A DNA stretch of 64,000 nucleotides from Variovorax paradoxus (GCF_902712855.1 NZ_LR743508.1:868001-932000), one strand, 5' to 3'; numbered from the stretch's first letter, positions 1 through 9,239 are shown. A program made the numbers and translations. The notes: generated from the letters alone by a model not told the origin.

Positions 1-156
1 CTGCAGGTGGCGGTGCATCCCGCGCATCCTGCGCAGCTGCCGTCGAAGGCGCGGGCCAGGGCGCTGCCCTCCTCGCGCACCAAGCCGTTGCAGCCCGCCG
101 CGCCCCAGCCTCAGCTGGCCGCATCGGGCGGCAGCGACGACTGGACCGAATTCTGA
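1..156 (+). CDS. C-terminal tail of a methyl-accepting chemotaxis protein (partial)
   Basis: The reading frame is open from base 1 to the stop at 154-156 and encodes a Pro/Ala/Ser-rich linker ending in DDWTEF. This matches the flexible tail plus terminal W-x-x-F pentapeptide seen on other receptors in this array, which docks the methyltransferase CheR (NWETF in E. coli Tar/Tsr, from family knowledge). The body of the gene lies before the window. An indel-containing near-copy of this tail closes the broken receptor at 13095-14816, so the missing body is probably a version of that gene (inference). Confidence 0.75.
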   Translation: MQVAVHPAHPAQLPSKARARALPSSRTKPLQPAAPQPQLAASGGSDDWTEF

Positions 157-264
157 GTCTTCCCGCGGAAAAAAACACACCAACTGGCTACCCGGGGTCC
201 GCGGCCCCACGAAGGAAAAATCATCAAAGCGTTCTACAACCTCAAAATCGCGACCAAGCTTCTT

Positions 265-1791
265 GTGTCGTTCATCGCAGTGCTCGTGTTGACGGTCTGC
301 GTCGGTGCCGTGTCGGTGCTGCAACTCGGCAAGGTCCACGACATGTCGTCGGACCTGGCAACCAACTGGATGCCGGCCACGCGCTCCCTGCTGGAAATGA
401 AGAACCTGGTGGCGCGCTACCGTTCGCAGGAGCTGCAGCACATCCTGTCGGCCTCGTACGAGGAGATGGGCACCTACGAAAAGTCGATGGAACAGACCTG
501 GGCCCAGCTGCAGAAGAACAAGGCCGAATACGCCACGCTCATCTCCGAACCCCAGGAACGCGAGATCTTCCCCGAGTTCGAGAAGCTGCTGACGCAGTAC
601 GGCGTCGAGCACAACAAGATCATCGCGATCTCGCACACGCAGGACGCCGAGCAGGCGACCACGCTGAGCCGCGGCAAGTCGCTGCAGCTCAGCCGCGACA
701 TGAACACCGCGCTCGACAAGCTCACCGAAGTGAACGTGACCGGCGCGGTGCGCGCCGGTGCCACGGCCGACGCGGTGTATTCGCAGGCACGCCTGTGGGT
801 CGTGGGCCTGCTGGTCGGCGCGGTCGCGCTCGGCCTGGTGCTGGCACTGTGGATCGCACGCCTGGTCGCACGCCCGCTGGAAGAGGCCGTGAAGGTGGCG
901 CAGTCGGTCGCGGCAGGCGACCTGACCAGCCGCATCGAGTCGGACACGACCGACGAGACCGGGCTGCTGCTCGAGGCTCTGAAGGGCATGAACGACAGCC
1001 TCGTGAAGATCGTGGGCGAAGTTCGCACGGGCACGGACACCATCGCCACCGCGTCCAGCCAGATCGCCTCGGGCAACCAGGACCTGTCTTCGCGCACCGA
1101 AGAGCAGGCCAGCTCGCTGGAAGAGACGGCTGCCTCGATGGAGGAGCTGACTTCGACCGTGAAGCAGAACGCGGACAACGCACGCCAGGCGAACCAGCTG
1201 GCGGTGTCGGCATCGGAAGTGGCCGTCAAGGGCGGCACGGTGGTGAGCCAGGTGGTGGACACGATGGGCTCGATCAACGCGTCGTCCAAGAAGATCGTGG
1301 ACATCATCGGCGTGATCGACGGCATTGCGTTCCAGACCAACATCCTGGCGCTGAACGCGGCTGTGGAAGCGGCGCGTGCCGGTGAACAGGGCCGCGGCTT
1401 CGCCGTGGTGGCCTCGGAAGTCCGAAGCCTCGCGCAACGTTCGGCGGCCGCCGCCAAGGAGATCAAGACGCTGATCGGCGACTCGGTCGAGAAGGTCGAA
1501 GAGGGCAGCAAGCAGGTGGAAGAAGCGGGCCGCACGATGGAGGAGATCGTGGGCAGCGTGAAGCGCGTGACGGACATCATGGGCGAGATCACGGCAGCGA
1601 GCCAGGAGCAGACGTCGGGGATCGAGCAGATCAACCAGGCGATCACGCAGATGGACCAGGTGACGCAGCAGAACGCGGCGCTGGTGGAAGAAGCCTCGGC
1701 CGCTGCCCAGTCGCTGCAGGAGCAGGCCGGCAGCCTGTCCGAAGTCGTCGGCGTGTTCCGCCTCGGCGACCCCCAGCTTGCCCTGAACTGA
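265..1791 (+). CDS. Methyl-accepting chemotaxis protein, four-helix-bundle type (MCP-A)
   Basis: Inner-membrane chemoreceptor. From GTG 265 the protein has 508 residues: a first membrane segment at the very N-terminus, a helical periplasmic ligand-binding region (about 25-170), a second membrane segment (about 175-197), a HAMP linker, and a long cytoplasmic signalling coiled coil with the conserved hairpin tip (AFQTNILALNAAVEAARAGE). It would control CheA through CheW. GTG 265 cuts into the first membrane helix. The frame stays open upstream and gives a better N-terminus (IKAFYNLKIATKLL) from ATC 223, preceded by GAAGGA, so initiation may use a non-standard codon or the base call may be wrong. 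The tail ends FRLGDPQLALN and has no CheR-docking pentapeptide. It lies 19 bases before the Aer-like gene. An indel-ridden near-copy is at 14878-16588. Confidence 0.9.
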   Translation: MSFIAVLVLTVCVGAVSVLQLGKVHDMSSDLATNWMPATRSLLEMKNLVARYRSQELQHILSASYEEMGTYEKSMEQTWAQLQKNKAEYATLISEPQEREIFPEFEKLLTQYGVEHNKIIAISHTQDAEQATTLSRGKSLQLSRDMNTALDKLTEVNVTGAVRAGATADAVYSQARLWVVGLLVGAVALGLVLALWIARLVARPLEEAVKVAQSVAAGDLTSRIESDTTDETGLLLEALKGMNDSLVKIVGEVRTGTDTIATASSQIASGNQDLSSRTEEQASSLEETAASMEELTSTVKQNADNARQANQLAVSASEVAVKGGTVVSQVVDTMGSINASSKKIVDIIGVIDGIAFQTNILALNAAVEAARAGEQGRGFAVVASEVRSLAQRSAAAAKEIKTLIGDSVEKVEEGSKQVEEAGRTMEEIVGSVKRVTDIMGEITAASQEQTSGIEQINQAITQMDQVTQQNAALVEEASAAAQSLQEQAGSLSEVVGVFRLGDPQLALN

Positions 1792-1810
1792 AAGAGAAAC
1801 AACCCAGACC

Positions 1811-3430
1811 ATGCGCGTCAACCTGCCCATCACCGGCGTCGAATACGAACTCTCGCCCGCCGCCGCCCTCGTGTCCCGCACGGACCTCAAGGGCCGCATC
1901 ACCTACGTCAACCCGGCTTTCGTGGAAGCCAGCGGCTTCGACGCCGCCGAGCTCATGGGCAAGGCGCACAACATCGTGCGTCACCCGGACGTGCCGGCCG
2001 AGGCCTTCGCCGACCTGTGGGAGACGCTGGCCCAGGGCCTGCCGTGGACGGGCCTGATCAAGAACCGGCGCAAGAGCGGCGACTTCTACTGGGTGCTGGC
2101 CAACGTGACGCCGATCCGCCGCAACGGCCGGGTGCAGGGCTACATGTCGGTGCGCAGCCGGCCCGACCGCGCGGCGGTGCAGCAGGCCGACACGCTGTAT
2201 GCGCGCATCCGCGAGGGCCGCGCCAAGGATGTCTCGCTCGTGCAGGGCGAGGTGGTCTCGCGCGGCTGGTCGAGCCCGCTGGCGCGGCTGCGCCGCATCC
2301 ACGTGCGCCGCCGCGTGTTCGGCGCCACGGCCGTGGCGGCTCTCGCCTCGCTGGCGTTCGGCGCCGCGGGATGGCTCGAGGCATCGCGCCTTGCCGCATC
2401 GAACGGCGCGCACAGCTGGCTGCCCGCCGCGTTCGCATTCGGCGGCGTGGCCTCCGCGCTCGCATGGCTGGGCTTCGGCCAGTTCCTCGGCCGCACGGTG
2501 TTCCGTCCGCTCGACGAGGCGGTGCACGTCGCGCGCGCCATCGCCGGTGGCGACCTGGCGCGCTTCGAGGTGCGGCCCGGCGACGAGATCACCGGCCTGC
2601 TGCGCGCGCTGAACCAGATGAGCGCCAACCTGTTCGCCATCGTCGCGGACGTGGGCGAGAACGTAGCGGGCGTGATGTCGGCCTCGAGCCAGATCGCCTC
2701 GGGCAACGAAGACCTGTCGTCGCGCACCGAGCAGCAGGCCAGTTCGCTCGAGGAAACGGCGGCGTCGATGGAAGAGCTCACCAGCACCGTGAAGCAGAAC
2801 GCCGACAACGCGCGCCAGGCCAACCAGCTGGCCGTGTCGGCCTCGGCCGTGGCGGTGAAGGGCGGCAGCGTGGTCTCGCAGGTGGTCGACACCATGGGCT
2901 CGATCAATGCGTCGTCGCGCAAGATCGTGGACATCATCGGCGTGATCGACGGCATTGCGTTCCAGACCAACATCCTGGCGCTGAACGCAGCGGTGGAAGC
3001 CGCACGCGCCGGTGAACAAGGCAAGGGCTTCGCCGTGGTCGCTTCCGAGGTGCGCAGCCTCGCGCAGCGCTCGGCCTCGGCAGCCAAGGAAATCAAGACG
3101 CTGATCGGCGATTCGGTCGACAAGGTCGAGGAAGGCAGCAAGCAGGTCCAGGAAGCCGGCCGCACCATGGATGAGATCGTGGGCAGCGTGCGCCGCGTGA
3201 CGGACATCATGGGCGAGATCACCGCGGCGAGCCAGGAACAGACCTCGGGCATCGAGCAGATCAACCAGGCGATCACGCAGATGGACCAGGTGACGCAGCA
3301 GAACGCGGCGCTGGTGGAAGAGGCCTCGGCGGCCGCGCAATCCCTGCAGGAGCAGGCCGACAACCTCGTGAGAGCCGTGAGCACCTTCAAGCTCGACGCC
3401 GACGAACAACCGCAGGCCCATGCGGCCTGA
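1811..3430 (+). CDS. aer: Aer-like PAS-domain chemoreceptor
   Basis: 539 residues from ATG 1811. The N-terminal ~110 residues form a PAS domain with the Aer hallmarks (GRITYVNPAF, ELMGKAHNIVRHPDVP, KNRRKSGDFYWVLANVTP), the FAD-binding fold used for redox/energy taxis in E. coli Aer. Two hydrophobic stretches (about 173-195 and 202-226) anchor the protein with little or no periplasmic domain. A HAMP-like segment and the standard MCP signalling coiled coil follow. The tail ends DEQPQAHAA without a CheR pentapeptide, as in E. coli Aer. Sensing of oxygen or redox state is inferred from the PAS similarity. A damaged near-copy of the N-terminal half is at 10908-12512. Confidence 0.88.
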   Translation: MRVNLPITGVEYELSPAAALVSRTDLKGRITYVNPAFVEASGFDAAELMGKAHNIVRHPDVPAEAFADLWETLAQGLPWTGLIKNRRKSGDFYWVLANVTPIRRNGRVQGYMSVRSRPDRAAVQQADTLYARIREGRAKDVSLVQGEVVSRGWSSPLARLRRIHVRRRVFGATAVAALASLAFGAAGWLEASRLAASNGAHSWLPAAFAFGGVASALAWLGFGQFLGRTVFRPLDEAVHVARAIAGGDLARFEVRPGDEITGLLRALNQMSANLFAIVADVGENVAGVMSASSQIASGNEDLSSRTEQQASSLEETAASMEELTSTVKQNADNARQANQLAVSASAVAVKGGSVVSQVVDTMGSINASSRKIVDIIGVIDGIAFQTNILALNAAVEAARAGEQGKGFAVVASEVRSLAQRSASAAKEIKTLIGDSVDKVEEGSKQVQEAGRTMDEIVGSVRRVTDIMGEITAASQEQTSGIEQINQAITQMDQVTQQNAALVEEASAAAQSLQEQADNLVRAVSTFKLDADEQPQAHAA

Positions 3431-3436
3431 AGCACC

Positions 3437-3718
3437 GTGCGCACCCGTCTGAGTCCCAAGCGCGCCCTTCGGCTGGGCGTCGGCTTCTCCATCCTGATGT
3501 TCCTGCTGGCCGGTGCGCTGAGCATCGGCTTCAAGGCCGGGGCCGGCTACGAATGGGCGCACCGCGCCGTGCTCGCGGTGGGCGTGCTCGCGCTGTTCGC
3601 GGGCGTCTTCGTCGCCTGGTGCATCACGCGTTCGCTGGCACGTTCCGCGCGCGACGCCGACCTCATCTCGCAACGGCTGGACCGCCTGTTCAAGAACTCC
3701 AAAGCAATCGACTCCTGA
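3437..3718 (+). CDS. Small two-helix membrane protein resembling an MCP without sensor or signalling domains
   Basis: 93 residues from GTG 3437, six bases after the aer stop. It has a basic N-terminus (RTRLSPKRALRLG), a first hydrophobic helix (about 14-35), a short loop, a second helix (about 42-62) ending AWCITRSLARSARD, and a short charged C-terminus. The second helix and its exit closely resemble the MCP TM2-to-HAMP junction (AWFITRTITRP in the next gene). It looks like a receptor stripped of its periplasmic and signalling domains: either a remnant or a small membrane partner. I do not recognise it as a named family and infer no function. It lies 11 bases before MCP-C. Confidence 0.6.
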   Translation: MRTRLSPKRALRLGVGFSILMFLLAGALSIGFKAGAGYEWAHRAVLAVGVLALFAGVFVAWCITRSLARSARDADLISQRLDRLFKNSKAIDS

Positions 3719-3729
3719 CTCGACTCTTC

Positions 3730-5469
3730 ATGAAATCACTTCTCAACCTCAAGATCGGTACCCGCCTCGGCGCGGGTTTTGCTGCCGTCCTCCTGCTGCT
3801 CGCCGGCGTGGTCGGCCTCGGTGTCAATGCCTTGGGCGACATCCAGTCCAGGCTCGACGGCATCGTCAACGGCAACAACGTGAAGGTGACGTCCGTCAAT
3901 ACGATGGCCGACGCGATCCGCGACATCGCGATCCTGGACGGCAACCTCATCCTGTTGAGCGACGAGGCTGCGATGCGCGAACAGAGCCAGAAGATCGTCA
4001 ACGCGCGCGAGCGCTACACCGAAGGCCGCGCGGCGCTGGCCAAGCTGCTGGCGACGCCGACCGGCAAGGCGCTGCTCGCGCGCATCGACGAGAAGGTGGC
4101 AGTGCTGGTGCCGCTGAACACGCAGCTGTCGGACTTCGCGCTGAAGAACCAGAACGACGAAGCGACGATGCTCTTCATCACCAAGTTCCAGCCGGCCGTG
4201 CAGGCCGTGCTCGCCGAACTCGATGCGATGGACGCCCACGAGAGCAAGCTTTCGCGCGCCGCCAACGAGCAGGCCGGCGCGGCCTATGCCATGGCGCGCA
4301 ACCTGATGCTGGGCCTCGGCGGCGTCGCGATCCTGCTGGGCGCAGCCATCGCGTGGTTCATCACGCGCACCATCACCCGCCCGATCGGCGAGGCCGTGGA
4401 AGTGGCCGAAAAGGTTGCGGCAGGCGACATCAGCTCGCGCATCGAAGTGCATTCGCACGACGAGACCGGGCGGCTGATGTCCGCGCTCAAGGCCATGAAC
4501 GAGAGCCTGGTGCGCATCGTGCGCGAAGTTCGCACGGGCACGGACACCATTGCCACCGCGTCCAGCCAGATTGCCTCGGGCAACCAGGACCTGTCGTCGC
4601 GCACGGAGGAGCAGGCCAGCTCGCTGGAGCAGACCGCCGCCTCGATGGAAGAACTCACCAGCACGGTGAAGCAGAACGCCGACAACGCGCGCCAGGCCAA
4701 CCAGCTGGCCGTGTCGGCATCAGAAGTGGCCGTGCGCGGGGGCAGCGTGGTCAGCCAGGTGGTCGACACGATGGGTTCGATCGACGCGTCGTCCAAGAAG
4801 ATCGTGGACATCATCGGCGTGATCGACGGCATTGCGTTCCAGACCAACATCCTCGCGCTGAACGCGGCTGTGGAAGCCGCACGCGCAGGTGAGCAGGGCC
4901 GCGGCTTTGCAGTGGTGGCTTCGGAAGTGCGCAGCCTGGCACAACGTTCGGCCGCAGCCGCCAAGGAAATCAAGACGCTGATCGGCGACTCCGTCGAGAA
5001 GGTCGAGGCCGGCAGCAAGCAGGTGGAAGAGGCCGGCCGGACCATGGAAGAGATCGTGGGCAGCGTGCGCCGCGTGACCGACATCATGGGCGAGATCACC
5101 GCGGCGAGCCAGGAACAGACCTCGGGCATCGAACAGGTGAACCAGGCGATCTCGCAGATGGACCAGGTCACGCAACAGAACGCGGCGCTGGTGGAAGAAG
5201 CCTCGGCCGCCGCCCAATCGCTGCAGGAACAGGCCGGCGGCCTCGTGCAGGCGGTGAGCATCTTCAAGCTCGGCGATCACGAAGTGACGGTTCCCTCGCG
5301 CCCCGGCTTCACGCGCATCACACCGATCCGCCCGGTGCCACCGGTCACTCGCCACACCAAGCCCGCGCTCAAGCGTCCGGCCCCGGCCCTTGCCGTCCGC
5401 CGCACGGCCTCGCCGGCGCCGCAACTGGCCATGGCCGGGGACGGCAAGGGCGACTGGACGGAGTTCTAG
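3730..5469 (+). CDS. Methyl-accepting chemotaxis protein, four-helix-bundle type with CheR-docking tail (MCP-C)
   Basis: 579 residues from ATG 3730; an in-frame upstream extension exists but lacks the MCP N-terminus MKSLLNLKIGTRLGAGF seen here. Order: TM1 (about 8-30), helical periplasmic domain (30-188) rich in charged heptads, TM2 (about 190-212), HAMP (213-265) and the signalling coiled coil. A Pro/Arg-rich linker of about 50 residues ends in GDWTEF, the W-x-x-F CheR/CheB tether. The ligand is unknown. Its signalling module is almost identical to those of its neighbours, so specificity must come from the N-terminal domain. Confidence 0.92.
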   Translation: MKSLLNLKIGTRLGAGFAAVLLLLAGVVGLGVNALGDIQSRLDGIVNGNNVKVTSVNTMADAIRDIAILDGNLILLSDEAAMREQSQKIVNARERYTEGRAALAKLLATPTGKALLARIDEKVAVLVPLNTQLSDFALKNQNDEATMLFITKFQPAVQAVLAELDAMDAHESKLSRAANEQAGAAYAMARNLMLGLGGVAILLGAAIAWFITRTITRPIGEAVEVAEKVAAGDISSRIEVHSHDETGRLMSALKAMNESLVRIVREVRTGTDTIATASSQIASGNQDLSSRTEEQASSLEQTAASMEELTSTVKQNADNARQANQLAVSASEVAVRGGSVVSQVVDTMGSIDASSKKIVDIIGVIDGIAFQTNILALNAAVEAARAGEQGRGFAVVASEVRSLAQRSAAAAKEIKTLIGDSVEKVEAGSKQVEEAGRTMEEIVGSVRRVTDIMGEITAASQEQTSGIEQVNQAISQMDQVTQQNAALVEEASAAAQSLQEQAGGLVQAVSIFKLGDHEVTVPSRPGFTRITPIRPVPPVTRHTKPALKRPAPALAVRRTASPAPQLAMAGDGKGDWTEF

Positions 5470-5480
5470 GAAAAAAGCAC

Positions 5481-5507
5481 TCAAGTCTGGCGATCGGATG
5501 CCGATAC
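5481..5507 (+). promoter_or_regulatory. Sigma-28 (FliA) promoter for the Cache-type MCP
   Basis: TCAAGTCT, then 11 bases, then GCCGATAC; the enteric FliA consensus is TAAAGTTT-N11-GCCGATAA. It sits 12 bases after the MCP-C stop and 67 bases before ATG 5574. The same block recurs before MCP-E. Confidence 0.75.
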
Positions 5508-5573
5508 AGGGTCACGGCAATGCCGCGGCGCGCTGCCGCGGAGGGACCGTTTTCCTGAACTGAAAGAAGATCG

Positions 5574-7625
5574 ATGAGTTTCGAAAGACCCCGCGTGCAG
5601 CCACGCCACGCATCCCCGCCTGCCTTCGTGTCGCTCGCGCGCACGCTGAGCGTGCGGGCCGGCGTGGCGATCCTGGGGGTCACGGCATCGATCCTGTGCG
5701 TGTTCTACGCACTCGCGTCGCACCAGCAGCAGCGCGGCGCCGCCCAGTACGCAAATGCGAAGGCCGAGGCCATCGCGCGCTCGCTCGACATCTTCGACCA
5801 GACGATGCAGCTCAATGCCGGCAACGCCTTCGGCGTGTTCCGGCGCCAGTTCGCCGACACGCTCGTGCTCGACGCCGCCGGCGGCGGCACGCTGTCGAGC
5901 AACGGCACGCCCATCGATGCCGGCTCGACCCTCGAGGTCGACCGCTTCGCGAGCGACTTTCCCGGCGCCAATGCCACCGTGTTCGTGGCGCAGGGCGAGG
6001 ACTTCCGCCGCATTACCACCTCGGTGAAGAAGGAGAACGGCGAGCGCGCCGTCGGCACGCTGCTCGACCGCAAGAGCGCGGCGTATCCGCTGCTGCGAGA
6101 AGGCAAGCGCTTCGTGGGCCGCGTGACGCTGTTCGGGCGTCCCTACATCACCGTCTACGAGCCGGTGCGCGACGCGGCCGGCCGCGTGGTGGCGGTGCTC
6201 TACATCGGGATGGACATCTCGCAGCAGCAGGCCTCGTTCGCCGATGCGGTGGCGCGCACGCGTCTCTACAGCCATGGCGGGCTCTACATCGTCAACCCCG
6301 CCGGCACCGAAGCGGTGCTGGTGTTCCATCCCACCGCGGCGGGCAAACCGTTGGCCGAGGTGATGCAGGGCGATGCCGGAACATGGCTCGGACGCCTCAA
6401 GGCCGACGATGCCTTCTGGATCGACGACGCACCCGCCGTGCTGGTGCCGGCCGCGCCGGGCGGGCACCACGCGTCCGTGGCGCGCAGCGAGACCACCGGC
6501 TGGCTGGTGGTGGCCGAAGTGCCAGCCGCCGAAGTGCTCGCCGGCCTGCGCCGGCAACTGGCGTGGCTGGGCGGGTGCATCGTGCTGGCCGCGGTGCTGC
6601 TTGGCGTGGGCCTGGTGGCATTCATCCGCCGCACGGTACGGCCGATCGGCGTGCTGAGCGAGCATGTCGAGGCCATCGGCGGGGGCGACCTCTCTGGCCG
6701 GCTGGCCTCCGAGCGCCGCGACGAGATCGGCGTCATCACCCGTTCGGTGGAGACCATGCGCGACAGCCTGGTGCGCATCGTGCGCGAGGTGCGCACGGGC
6801 ACGGACACCATCGCCACCGCCTCGGGGCAGATTGCCTCGGGCAACCAAGACCTGTCGTCGCGCACCGAGCAGCAGGCCAGCTCGCTGGAGGAAACCGCGG
6901 CTTCGATGGAGGAGCTGACCAGCACCGTGAAGCAGAACGCCGACAACGCGCGGCAGGCCAACCAGCTGGCGCTGCTGGCATCCGATGTCGCCTCGAAGGG
7001 CGGGAGCGCGGTGTCGCAGGTGGTCGGCACGATGGGCTCCATCGACGCGTCGTCCAAGAAGATCGTGGACATCATCGGCGTGATCGACGGCATCGCGTTC
7101 CAGACCAACATCCTGGCGCTGAACGCGGCGGTGGAAGCGGCACGCGCCGGCGAACAGGGCCGCGGCTTCGCGGTCGTGGCGTCGGAAGTGCGCAACCTCG
7201 CGCAACGTTCGGCTGCAGCGGCCAAGGAGATCAAGACGTTGATCGGCGACTCGGTCGAGAAGGTCGAGGCCGGAAGCCGTCAGGTCGCGGAAGCCGGCCG
7301 CACGATGGAAGAGATCGTGGGCAGCGTGAAACGCGTGACCGACATCATGGGCGAGATCAGCAGCGCGAGCCAGGAGCAGACCTCCGGCATCGAGCAGATC
7401 AACCAGGCGATCACGCAGATGGACCAGGTGACGCAGCAGAACGCGGCGCTGGTGGAAGAAGCCTCGGCCGCTGCCCAGTCGCTGCAGGAACAGGCCGGCA
7501 GCCTCGTGGATGCGGTGCGCGTCTTCAGGCTGGACGACGGCCGACGCGACGCCGTTTCGCCGGCCGGTTCTCATTTTGAGAATAAAGGCCTCAAGTCTGG
7601 CGTTCCGATGCCGATAACAGGATGA
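5574..7625 (+). CDS. Methyl-accepting chemotaxis protein with large Cache-type sensor (MCP-D)
   Basis: 683 residues from ATG 5574, preceded by GAAAGAAG. A cytoplasmic basic stretch leads into TM1 (about 25-48). The ~275-residue periplasmic domain has Cache features: a long helix then mixed strands with GKRFVGRVTLFGRPYITVYE and DAAGRVVAVLYIGMD, typical of the sCache_3/Cache_2 group that binds small organic acids (family knowledge; ligand not inferable). TM2 lies near 328-352, then HAMP and the standard signalling domain. The C-terminus is odd. It has no WxxF pentapeptide, and the last residues (FENKGLKSGVPMPITG) are a translation of the sigma-28 promoter of the next gene, suggesting loss of an earlier stop or tail. 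Confidence 0.92.
   Translation: MSFERPRVQPRHASPPAFVSLARTLSVRAGVAILGVTASILCVFYALASHQQQRGAAQYANAKAEAIARSLDIFDQTMQLNAGNAFGVFRRQFADTLVLDAAGGGTLSSNGTPIDAGSTLEVDRFASDFPGANATVFVAQGEDFRRITTSVKKENGERAVGTLLDRKSAAYPLLREGKRFVGRVTLFGRPYITVYEPVRDAAGRVVAVLYIGMDISQQQASFADAVARTRLYSHGGLYIVNPAGTEAVLVFHPTAAGKPLAEVMQGDAGTWLGRLKADDAFWIDDAPAVLVPAAPGGHHASVARSETTGWLVVAEVPAAEVLAGLRRQLAWLGGCIVLAAVLLGVGLVAFIRRTVRPIGVLSEHVEAIGGGDLSGRLASERRDEIGVITRSVETMRDSLVRIVREVRTGTDTIATASGQIASGNQDLSSRTEQQASSLEETAASMEELTSTVKQNADNARQANQLALLASDVASKGGSAVSQVVGTMGSIDASSKKIVDIIGVIDGIAFQTNILALNAAVEAARAGEQGRGFAVVASEVRNLAQRSAAAAKEIKTLIGDSVEKVEAGSRQVAEAGRTMEEIVGSVKRVTDIMGEISSASQEQTSGIEQINQAITQMDQVTQQNAALVEEASAAAQSLQEQAGSLVDAVRVFRLDDGRRDAVSPAGSHFENKGLKSGVPMPITG
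7591..7617 (+). promoter_or_regulatory. Sigma-28 (FliA) promoter for MCP-E, inside the end of MCP-D
   Basis: TCAAGTCT, 11 bases, GCCGATAA: an exact -10 and a good -35 for FliA. It overlaps the last codons of MCP-D and is 57 bases upstream of GTG 7674. The flanking bases resemble the promoter at 5481, indicating that gene and promoter were duplicated together. Confidence 0.8.
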
Positions 7626-7673
7626 CGGCATTGCCGCGGTGGCCTGTCGCCTTGTGATGGAAGGAATGGAGCA

Positions 7674-9239
7674 GTGAGCTTGAAAGATTTGAAGATCGGC
7701 ACTCGGCTGGGCCTCGGCTTCACGGCGATGCTTCTGCTGATGGCATTCATCGCCGGCATCGGCGTGCTGCGCCTGACCAGCGTGGGCCAGGCCACCGACG
7801 AGATGGTGTCGCAGGCGCTCGTGAAGGAGCGCCTGGCTGCCGAATGGCTCACCAACCTGAAATCGAACACCGTCGCCAACTACGCCATGGTGAAGACCAC
7901 CGACGCGCAGGTGGCGGCTTATTTCTCGAAGGTGCAGGCCGCGGGCTCCGCGCGCATCAGCCCTGCGCAGAAGAAGCTCGAGGCGATGCTGGAGACGCCC
8001 GAGGAGAAGGATCTCTATGCCAAGGTCGCGTCCTCGCGCGCCGTCGTGCTCGAGACCGTGGGCGTGCTCAACAAGCTCAAGGACAGCGGGCAGCTGGCAG
8101 AGGCCAACACGCTGGTCGACACGAAGTTCTCGGACGCACTGGCGCTGTACGGCGGCGCGGTCGAGGCGCTGGCCAACCACGAGCGCGAGAAGATCGACGC
8201 CGCGGCCAAGGGCATCGATGCCGGCTACACGAGCGGCCGCAGCATGCTGCTCGTGCTGGCCGCCGTTGCACTGGTGGTAGGCGCCTTGCTCGCATGGCGC
8301 CTGACGCGCGGCATCGTGCGCCCGCTGGGACATGCGCTGGAGGTGGCCGAGACCGTGGCCGCCGGCGACCTGAGTGCCCACATCGTGGTGGAAAGCCGCG
8401 ACGAGGCGGGCCAGTTGATGCATGCGCTGCGCGAGATGAACGCCAGCCTGGCCAAGGTGGTCGGTGAAGTGCGCATGGGCACCGACACCATCGCCACCGC
8501 ATCGAGCCAGATCGCCTCGGGCAACCAGGATCTCTCGTCGCGCACGGAGCAGCAGGCCAGTTCGCTGGAGCAGACCGCCGCGTCGATGGAAGAACTCACC
8601 AGCACGGTGAAGCAGAACGCCGACAACGCGCGGCAGGCCAACCAGCTGGCGGTGTCGGCATCGGAAGTGGCAGTGCGCGGGGGCAGCGTGGTCAGCCAGG
8701 TGGTGGACACGATGGGCTCGATCAACGCGTCGTCCAAGAAGATCGTGGACATCATCGGCGTGATCGACGGCATCGCGTTCCAGACCAACATCCTGGCGCT
8801 GAACGCGGCCGTGGAAGCGGCACGCGCCGGTGAACAAGGCAAGGGCTTCGCCGTGGTCGCCTCCGAGGTGCGCAACCTCGCGCAGCGCTCGGCCTCGGCG
8901 GCCAAGGAAATCAAGACGCTGATCGGCGATTCCGTCGAGAAGGTCGAGGAGGGCAGCAAGCAGGTCGAGGAAGCCGGCCGCACGATGGAGGAGATCGTGG
9001 GCAGCGTGAAGCGCGTGACCGACATCATGGGCGAGATCACGGCAGCGAGCCAGGAGCAGACCTCGGGCATCGAACAGATCAACCAGGCCATCACACAGAT
9101 GGACCAGGCCACCCAGCAGAACGCGGCACTGGTGGAGGAGGCCTCGGCCGCCGCCCAGTCGCTGCAGGAGCAGGCCGGCAGCCTGTCGCAGGTCGTCGGC
9201 GTGTTCCGGCTGGAACGCGGCGCTGCGGCGCAAGCCTAG
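7674..9239 (+). CDS. Methyl-accepting chemotaxis protein, four-helix-bundle type (MCP-E)
   Basis: 521 residues from GTG 7674 (GGAAGGAATGGAGCA upstream). N-terminus MSLKDLKIGTRLGLGF, TM1 about 8-30, helical periplasmic domain to about 188, TM2 about 189-213, HAMP with GDLSAHIVVESRDEAGQL, then the signalling domain. Its N-terminal half is clearly paralogous to the receptor at 16689 (same MSLK.LKIG.RLGLGF start and the same TPEEK.LYA.VA motif), so the two probably recognise related ligands. The tail is short (GVFRLERGAAAQA) and lacks the CheR pentapeptide, so adaptation would depend on neighbours in mixed arrays. Confidence 0.92.
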   Translation: MSLKDLKIGTRLGLGFTAMLLLMAFIAGIGVLRLTSVGQATDEMVSQALVKERLAAEWLTNLKSNTVANYAMVKTTDAQVAAYFSKVQAAGSARISPAQKKLEAMLETPEEKDLYAKVASSRAVVLETVGVLNKLKDSGQLAEANTLVDTKFSDALALYGGAVEALANHEREKIDAAAKGIDAGYTSGRSMLLVLAAVALVVGALLAWRLTRGIVRPLGHALEVAETVAAGDLSAHIVVESRDEAGQLMHALREMNASLAKVVGEVRMGTDTIATASSQIASGNQDLSSRTEQQASSLEQTAASMEELTSTVKQNADNARQANQLAVSASEVAVRGGSVVSQVVDTMGSINASSKKIVDIIGVIDGIAFQTNILALNAAVEAARAGEQGKGFAVVASEVRNLAQRSASAAKEIKTLIGDSVEKVEEGSKQVEEAGRTMEEIVGSVKRVTDIMGEITAASQEQTSGIEQINQAITQMDQATQQNAALVEEASAAAQSLQEQAGSLSQVVGVFRLERGAAAQA

